64,000 nt of DNA from Cephalopachus bancanus (taxonomy: Eukaryota; Chordata; Mammalia; Primates; Tarsiidae), in NCBI GenBank assembly GCA_027257055.1, contig JAPVLO010000518.1, positions 310,001 to 374,000 on the forward strand. The letters run 5' to 3'. This document shows, piece after piece, positions 57,973 through 64,000 of the stretch. Position numbers and translations under genes: made by a program. Position 1 is the stretch's first letter; every line of letters starts with the position of its first letter. Below the pieces are notes generated by a model that did not search any database, was not told the DNA's origin, and saw only the letters and a program-made list of their open reading frames with translations.

Positions 57973-58503
57973 GATTGAAGAATTGGTTAAAAGGTTTTCT
58001 TGAGTAGAAACCTTTTGATCCTTGTCATCCCTCTAGGCAAAGTGGCCCCTGTGGGAATCACAAAGTACACAAAAGGCTGTGACAAGCCTATGGCCCTAGG
58101 GGTACTGGAGGGAAGACAATAGGAGGAGGAAAAAGAGGCCAGGTAGAAGACTACACAAGTGTGCTGGGAGTAGGGAGGAGAGAGAGAAAAATGCTAGTCC
58201 TGGCAGAGGGCCACAGACAGACTTCAGCGTAATAGAATGGCCACCCTTCATGTATGTACATGAGGCTTTAATGTAAAAATAAAACATGTGTAAAAATAAA
58301 AATAAAACATGTGCAAACATATAGCTAAAAAAGCCTACTTATAGATGCTGCCTATCTTGGTAAATGTACTCAGCATTTCTTAGTTAACTTAGGTAAGTTG
58401 AGTTCACTGAACAACTTTGCTGTCTTCTGTTTATTCTGTGGACAACTATGACCTCTGCATTATTTCTCTTAAGGACTATTATTAAGCAATGATTTTATTT
58501 TAA
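57973..58503. other. Unassigned DNA
   Basis: A small duplication of 'TGTAAAAATAAAACATGTG' type occurs at 58272-58312. Otherwise nothing. Confidence 0.5.
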
Positions 58504-58518
58504 TGATTTCAGGCTTTT

Positions 58519-58800
58519 TTTTTTTTTGAGTTGGAGTCTCACTCTGTCACCCAGACTGGAGTGCAGTGGCTGCTCCCGGCCACCGCAGCCTCGACCTCCT
58601 GGCTCCGGCAGTCCTTCTGCCTCAGCCTTCCGAGTAGCTGGAATTACAGGCGCATGCTACCATGCCCGGCTAATTTTTTGATTTATTGTAGAGATGAGGT
58701 CTCGCTGCCCGCGAGGTGGGTCTCGAATCCTCGGGCTCAGGCAATCCACTCACCTCAGCCTCCCAAGGCTCGGGATTATAGGCTGAGCCACCGAGCCCGG
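58519..58800 (-). mobile_element. Young Alu, full length
   Basis: 'GAGTTGGAGTCTCACTCTG' through 'GAGCCACCGAGCCCGG'. The exact 15-bp duplication 'TGATTTCAGGCTTTT' lies at 58504 and 58801. Confidence 0.97.
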
Positions 58801-58815
58801 TGATTTCAGGCTTTT

Positions 58816-59245
58816 ACTACTTCTTTGAAGTGGTAATATGAGCACTTTTTCTTAAGAAAATGCATTCTTTCTACCTATTTAAGATTCTATACTAAGATCT
58901 CAGTGAGTCTCTCTTCATTTAGCTATTCTTACAATTTGATAAATAACAGCAGAAATCTACTCCTGGAGAATGGTTTACCAGTTGGTTTACATTTAGATAT
59001 TTTAGTTAGTTGATAGGAAATGGAATAAAATAATGGCAAAAACTAATAAAGATGAAGTAAGTGATATCTATTTTCTATTTAACTGCTTGACTAAAGAGGG
59101 AACATGAATGTTTGCAATACTTTGGTTTAAACAAGTCTTTTTTGAGCAGTATTTTAAAACTTCATTTGTACAGAGTCTTTCTGAAATAGGTACAAAAGTG
59201 CCAGACCTGACTCAAACTCAATGATTTTACATTTTAAAAAAAATC
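58816..59245. other. Unassigned DNA
   Basis: Nothing recognised. Confidence 0.5.
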
Positions 59246-61840
59246 CACTTTTATTAAAAATAATTCATACTAAATGCTAAAATCCTTGGCAAAATATTAG
59301 CAAATTGATTCAAATAATATATAAAAAGATAATACATTATAATGACATTGGGCTTATTCCAAGAATGCAACATTGATTTAATATTTAAAATTAATGCAAT
59401 TCACTGTTAACAGACTAAAAAAGAAATGTCATATAACAATGTCAATAGATGCAGAAAAAGCATTTGACAAAATTCAACACCCAGTCATAAGAAATACTAG
59501 AAAAATAAGAACAGAAGGGAAATTCCTCAACTTAACAAAAGAGTATCTAACATTATATCCAATGGTGACACACTAAATACTTTTTCCATATAATCAGTAA
59601 ATAAGCAAGAAAGTCTACTCTTACCACTTATATATAACATTTTTTTTGGAGATCCTGGTCAGCCCAATAAGGAAAGAAAAATAAATAAATGGCATACAGT
59701 TTTAAAAAGAAGGAAAAAATTGTTCCTATTTACAAATGATATAAGTTTTTAAGTAGAGAATATGAAAGAATTTTAAAAATAATTATTAGAATTAAAAAGT
59801 GAATTTAGTAAATTGGGAAGATACAAGGTCAACACAGAAAAAAACAACAGCACTTCTATATATTTGCAACGACAATTGAAAAATGAAATTAAATAACAAT
59901 GTTATTAATAACCAAATCAAAAAACAAAATAAAAATTTAAAGGGAATTTAAAATGTAATATATTTTTAAAAGATGTACAAACCTCTCCACTAAAAACTCT
60001 AAGATATTGCCGATAGAAATTAAAGAACACTAAATAAATGGGGAGATATACAAAGTTCCTGGATTGAAGATTCAGTGTAGTTATCAAATTTCCTGAAACT
60101 GGTTACATATTCAATGCAATCCTTTTATCAAAACTTTCTTTGATAAAAATAAACAAACTGATTAAAAATTTATATGAAAATGAAAAGAATCTAGACTACC
60201 CAAAGTCATCTGAAAAAAGAAGAAGAAAGTTTTAAAGGACCTTAATACTTGACTTTAAAACCTTCTATTAAGTTACATTGAACAAGATAATGTGGTACTG
60301 GCATAAAAGTGGACAAACAGATCAATGAAACAAAATACAGAGCCTAGATACAAACTCACACATACATGATTATTTACTGTTTTGACAGACATGTCAAAGT
60401 AATTTAATGGGAAAAGAAAGTCTTTTTAACTAATGGTGCTAGAACAACTGGATATCCATATGAAACAAGTCAATTTCACTATATACAAGGATTAAATTGA
60501 GATAGATGATAGACCCACATGTAAAAGATAAAACTACAAAGCTACAAACACATATAGAAAAATGTTTCATAATCTGATGGTAGGAAAGTTTTTTTCAAAT
60601 AAAAATAAGCATAAAATAAAAATAGATAGATTTAGTCTTCATTAAAAGTAAAAACTTCTGTTCATCAAAATACGCTGTGAAGAAGATAGAGGCCAGTCAC
60701 ATAATGGAAGAAAATGTCTACAAAACCTATATCTGACAAAAATATGAAATATGAAAAATATGCTTACAAAGAAATCAATAAAAATGGGCAAAATGTTTGC
60801 ACAAACACTTTACAAAATAAGATATACAAATGGGCAATAAGCACCTGGAAAAGTGCTCAATATCATTAATCTTTGGGAAGTTGAGGAAACACACAGTAAG
60901 ATTCACTAGATATTCTCATAATGACTAAAATGAAAAAGACTAGTAAACATCGAATTTTGGAAAATATGTGGGGCAACTGGAACTGTCATACATTGCTGAT
61001 AAGAATGTAAAATGGTTTAACCACTCTGGAAAATATTCTGACAGTTAGCTATAAAACTAAACACAAACTTACTCGATGCTCCAGTAATTCCATTCTTAAC
61101 TTCTTACCTCAAGGAAATGAAACAAATCCACAAACAGATTTGGACAAAAATGTTCATAGCAGCCTTATCAATTATATTCACAAACTGAAAATAACCTGAA
61201 TGTCTATCAGCAGGAGAATGAAAAAACCTGGGTACATTCATACACTGGAATACTACTCAATGATAAAAATAATTATTAATATGATACCTGCAACAACATG
61301 AATGGATCTCAAAACAATGATGCTGAGTAAAAGAAGCCTTACATAAAAGAGTAATATTCAATGTCTATGAAGTTTTAGGGCAGGCAAAACCAATCTGTGG
61401 TGGAAAAAAAATCAGAACAGTAGTTGCCTCTGAGGGTAAGAGTAGGGATTGACTGCATGGAATATGAGAAAGCTTCTGGGGCATGGAAATATTCTATATC
61501 TTTTTTAGGTGTTTGAGTTCAGGGTCATATCCATTTGCCAAAATTCATTGAGTGATATGCTTAAGATTTTTACATTAAACTATATTGAACTCTAGTTAAT
61601 GATATGCATGCTGAAGTGCTTAGGTGTGAAGGTTACAGATGTCTGCAACTCATTTTGAAATGTGTTAAAGTATAAGATGCTTGATGGCTGGATAGAAGGG
61701 AAGATATGTGATAAAATACCAACTTGTCAACAATTCTAGGCTCTAGGTGACAGGTACATGGGTGATCATTGTTCAATTCTTTAAATTTTTTTTGTGATTG
61801 AAAATTTTCCTAATAAAATGTTTGAGAAAAGTAAAAATAA
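59246..61840 (+). mobile_element. Old L1, ORF2 reverse-transcriptase domain to 3' end
   Basis: Coding relics run in order through L1 ORF2. The RT patch 'DAEKAFDKIQHP' lies near 59445-59485, 'NEIK'-type words follow at 59880, then 'ENVYKTYI'-like and the C-terminal 'FNHYSQLYIHKLKITEMS'-like segment around 61150-61210. The 3' UTR ends near 61840. At ~2.6 kb it is the longest repeat here. Many indels and stops show an old inactive copy. Confidence 0.88.
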
Positions 61841-62136
61841 CAAGCATTTCAGTTGTCATCTGTGATAGACTTTACTCCTAGGCCTTTACAAATAGTTACA
61901 GTAATTTACACATATCAGCACTCCAGAGGAAACTTGACTGGTCAGCTGAAAGAAATTCATTAAGCATGAAAATATTCTCAGAACTTATTTTGACTAAAGA
62001 TGAGTGTATATTTTAATTTCTATAGTTTCCCAAGTGTCTTTACCAGTGCATTTTAAAATAACTCACCGTTTCAACTGAAGACAGAACACTGAAAGGTTAT
62101 AAATATAATTGATAACTATACCAAATCTTCTAATCC
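61841..62136. other. Unassigned DNA
   Basis: Nothing recognised between the two L1 pieces. Confidence 0.5.
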
Positions 62137-62480
62137 AAGAACTTAATATATCGCCTCATTTATTTAGTGTTCTTTAATGTCTCTCAACAATATCTTAGAG
62201 TTTTTAGTGGAGAGGTTTTGACAATTTTAAAAATTTATTCCTTTTTAAGTTCCCTTTAAACTTTTGTTGGACAATATTATTTATAAAATAGCTATTTAAT
62301 TTCATTTTTCAATTGCGTGTTGCAAATATATAGAAGTGTTACTGATTTTTGTGTGTTGACCTTGTATCTTGCCAACTTACTAAATTCACTTTTTAGCTCT
62401 AATAATTATTTTTTAAAATCCTTTAATATTTTCTACTTAAACAATTATACCTTTGGTAAATAGGAACGGCTTTTTACCTT
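62137..62480 (-). mobile_element. L1 ORF2 fragment, inverted relative to the preceding L1
   Basis: Its reverse complement aligns to 59717-60055 of the preceding L1, sharing 'GAATTTAGTAA', 'AAGATACAAGGTCAACAC', 'CACTTCTATATATTTGCAA' and 'CCTCTCCACTAAAAACTC'. Both ends are cut within ORF2, with no 3' UTR. Confidence 0.88.
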
Positions 62481-63468
62481 CTTTTTTTTTTATATGCAAG
62501 CCTTTTATTTAGAGCATGGTTAATAGTTAACAATTTAGGTAATTATCTCTTTATAAAGAGTTGAATTTTGAGTCTGTAAGTCTTGCAGTCAATTGGGAAG
62601 GAAACCTAAATCTCATCCTCCAAGAGCTATATGCCAGGGGAGCAAGCTCTAGTTCTAGGTCAGCTGCACACTCAGCTCCAGGAGGACAAAAACTCTGTCA
62701 GAACTCACTGCTGTGTTAAGTGCTAGCATAGTCCTTTGAACATGGTAGATGCTCAGTAGATATTTATTGTATTGATTGGCAGGTCAAATTATGGGTTGGG
62801 CTCAGTTTTCTCATTCACTAGAGTTCTAATCCCAGTTTGAGTAGCTTACTTCTACATGGAGTAATTTAGACATCTACAAAATACAAAGTAAGTGCTCAGT
62901 ATTACTGACAATAACAATGGCTAGTGTTGACTCACTGGCCAACTTATCTGGGTCTTTTAGAAAATGGGGTCACATAAGTAGTATGGTGTCCACCATAAAC
63001 TAAGATCAGTCAATATAGTTCAGTCCACTAGACCTCTCAAATGCTTCAAACATGAATTATTTAACATCCTCAAATACTTGGCTGGACAATATGGATGCTC
63101 CCGGAAACTGGTGGGTAGGACCCTAAAATCAAGTAAGGAGTCCTAAAATACAATTCTACTCTGATTTTAGAAGTAGTTAAGTATAGTCGTAGACTGCACT
63201 CTTAATGCAACTGAGTTGTATCTCAGTGGACTCTGACTTTATTTACTGCGTGTCCATTTATCAATTCTAGTCCTTTTCAGGGCCACACCTAAATTGTAGA
63301 GTGAGAAGGATACAGTGTAGCGTGGTCTCACAGGTTGAGAGGAGGTACTGCCAGCAGAAATCAATTCATCATGGTAGATGCACAAGGTGGGCAAGCCCCA
63401 CCAGTGCTCAGGACTGGTCACTAGGAAAGCTGAAGCAAGGTTGAGAGTACAAAATAGGAGGTCACAAC
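62481..63468. other. Unassigned DNA with a short MIR/L2 patch
   Basis: 'GAACATGGTAGATGCTCAG' with 'TAGATATTTATTG' at 62738-62775 is the end of a MIR or L2. Otherwise nothing. Confidence 0.5.
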
Positions 63469-63480
63469 AGAAAAGGATTT

Positions 63481-63746
63481 TTTATTTTTTTGAGTTGGAG
63501 TTTCACTCTGTTGTCCAGACTGGAGCGCAGTGGTGCCCTCCCAGCCATCGCGGCCTTGACCTGCTGGGCTCCAGCGATCCTTCCACCTCAGCCTTCCAAG
63601 TAGCAGGAAATACAGGCACGCGCTACCATGCCCGGCTAATTTTTGATTTATTGTAGAGATGAGGTCTAGAACCCGCGGGCTCAGGCAATCCACTCGTCTT
63701 GGCCTTCCAAAGTGCTGGGATTACAGGCTGAGTCCCTGAGCCTGGC
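63481..63746 (-). mobile_element. Alu, left arm shortened
   Basis: 'GAGTTGGAGTTTCACTCTG' through 'GAGTCCCTGAGCCTGGC'. A ~25-bp gap follows 'GAGATGAGGTCT'. Duplication 'CAGAAAAGGATTT' at 63468 and 63747. Confidence 0.95.
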
Positions 63747-63759
63747 CAGAAAAGGATTT

Positions 63760-64000
63760 AATATGACATGATAATATAATATAATATCAAAATGTTTAAG
63801 GCTTTAAAATATTTTCAGATACTTCATTTGATCCTTAGAACACTCTTGCCTGGCTCCCTCAGGGTCTAGAAGCTACAGGTGAAAGCGGGAGCACCCCTGG
63901 CTGGAGAGGGGAAGTATGCATGTGGCAGCCAAAGGCAGAATCTGTCTATCTTGAGTGTGAAATCTCAGTGTTCAAATGCCTCATGAAGAGAGAAAATGAC
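63760..64000. other. Unassigned DNA at the right edge
   Basis: Nothing recognised. Confidence 0.5.

Noticed and set aside
59394..59576. 60-residue frame containing a reverse-transcriptase-like AFDKIQHP motif
   Set aside because: It is a fragment of an old L1 ORF2 with stops close by, not an independent reverse transcriptase system.

Overview
The window looks like gene-poor nuclear DNA from a non-anthropoid primate. It contains about 28 Alu elements that all share an unusual lineage signature: an 'ACAATAAATC' linker and an arm beginning 'GAGTTGGAGTCTCACTCTG' on the complementary strand. Classic AluS/AluY forms, the lemur AluL right arm and the galago/loris tRNA-type Alus were not seen. By elimination I favour a tarsier, but this is inference and not proved. 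No functional protein-coding gene, exon, tRNA, rRNA or CpG island could be supported. The longest reading frames all fall in repeats, pseudogene remains or low-complexity DNA.

Layout. Positions 1-12 kb hold old L1 3' ends, MIR, MER5A, a few Alus and long anonymous stretches. Positions 12-30 kb hold a MER1 hAT element, many Alus, and two old L1 tails (18.7-19.3 and 22.9-24.2 kb). Positions 32.5-34.3 kb hold an Alu, a truncated L1 with target-site duplication (TSD), an MLT2-type ERVL LTR and a near-identical local inverted duplication. Positions 37.4-39.2 kb hold an Alu and an ERVL-MaLR internal region with its 3' LTR. Positions 40.6-44.8 kb hold an L2 broken by an ~80-bp minus-strand retrocopy, then a decayed intronless copy of DKC1 (dyskerin). 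Three Alus split the 3' UTR of that copy, and a short mariner relic follows.

Positions 47.5-50.7 kb are a nested stack: one mariner transposon invaded by an internally deleted L1 with an exact 10-bp TSD, an L1 3' tail, an Alu and an L1 ORF2 piece. Position 52.5 kb carries a three-armed Alu inside one TSD. Position 57.4 kb has a TG/CG/TG alternating tract and a MER1 copy with exact 8-bp TSD. Positions 59.2-62.5 kb are a long old L1 followed by an inverted L1 ORF2 fragment. The window ends with another Alu.

There is no operon or pathway to describe. The interest lies in genome dynamics: insertion order, a fresh inverted duplication, a possible templated filler insertion, and intra-Alu recombination. 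I did not find a new biological system. The best candidates for something undescribed are the inverted duplication (33.0/34.1 kb) and the 49-bp DKC1-UTR-like patch inside the mariner (44.3 kb).
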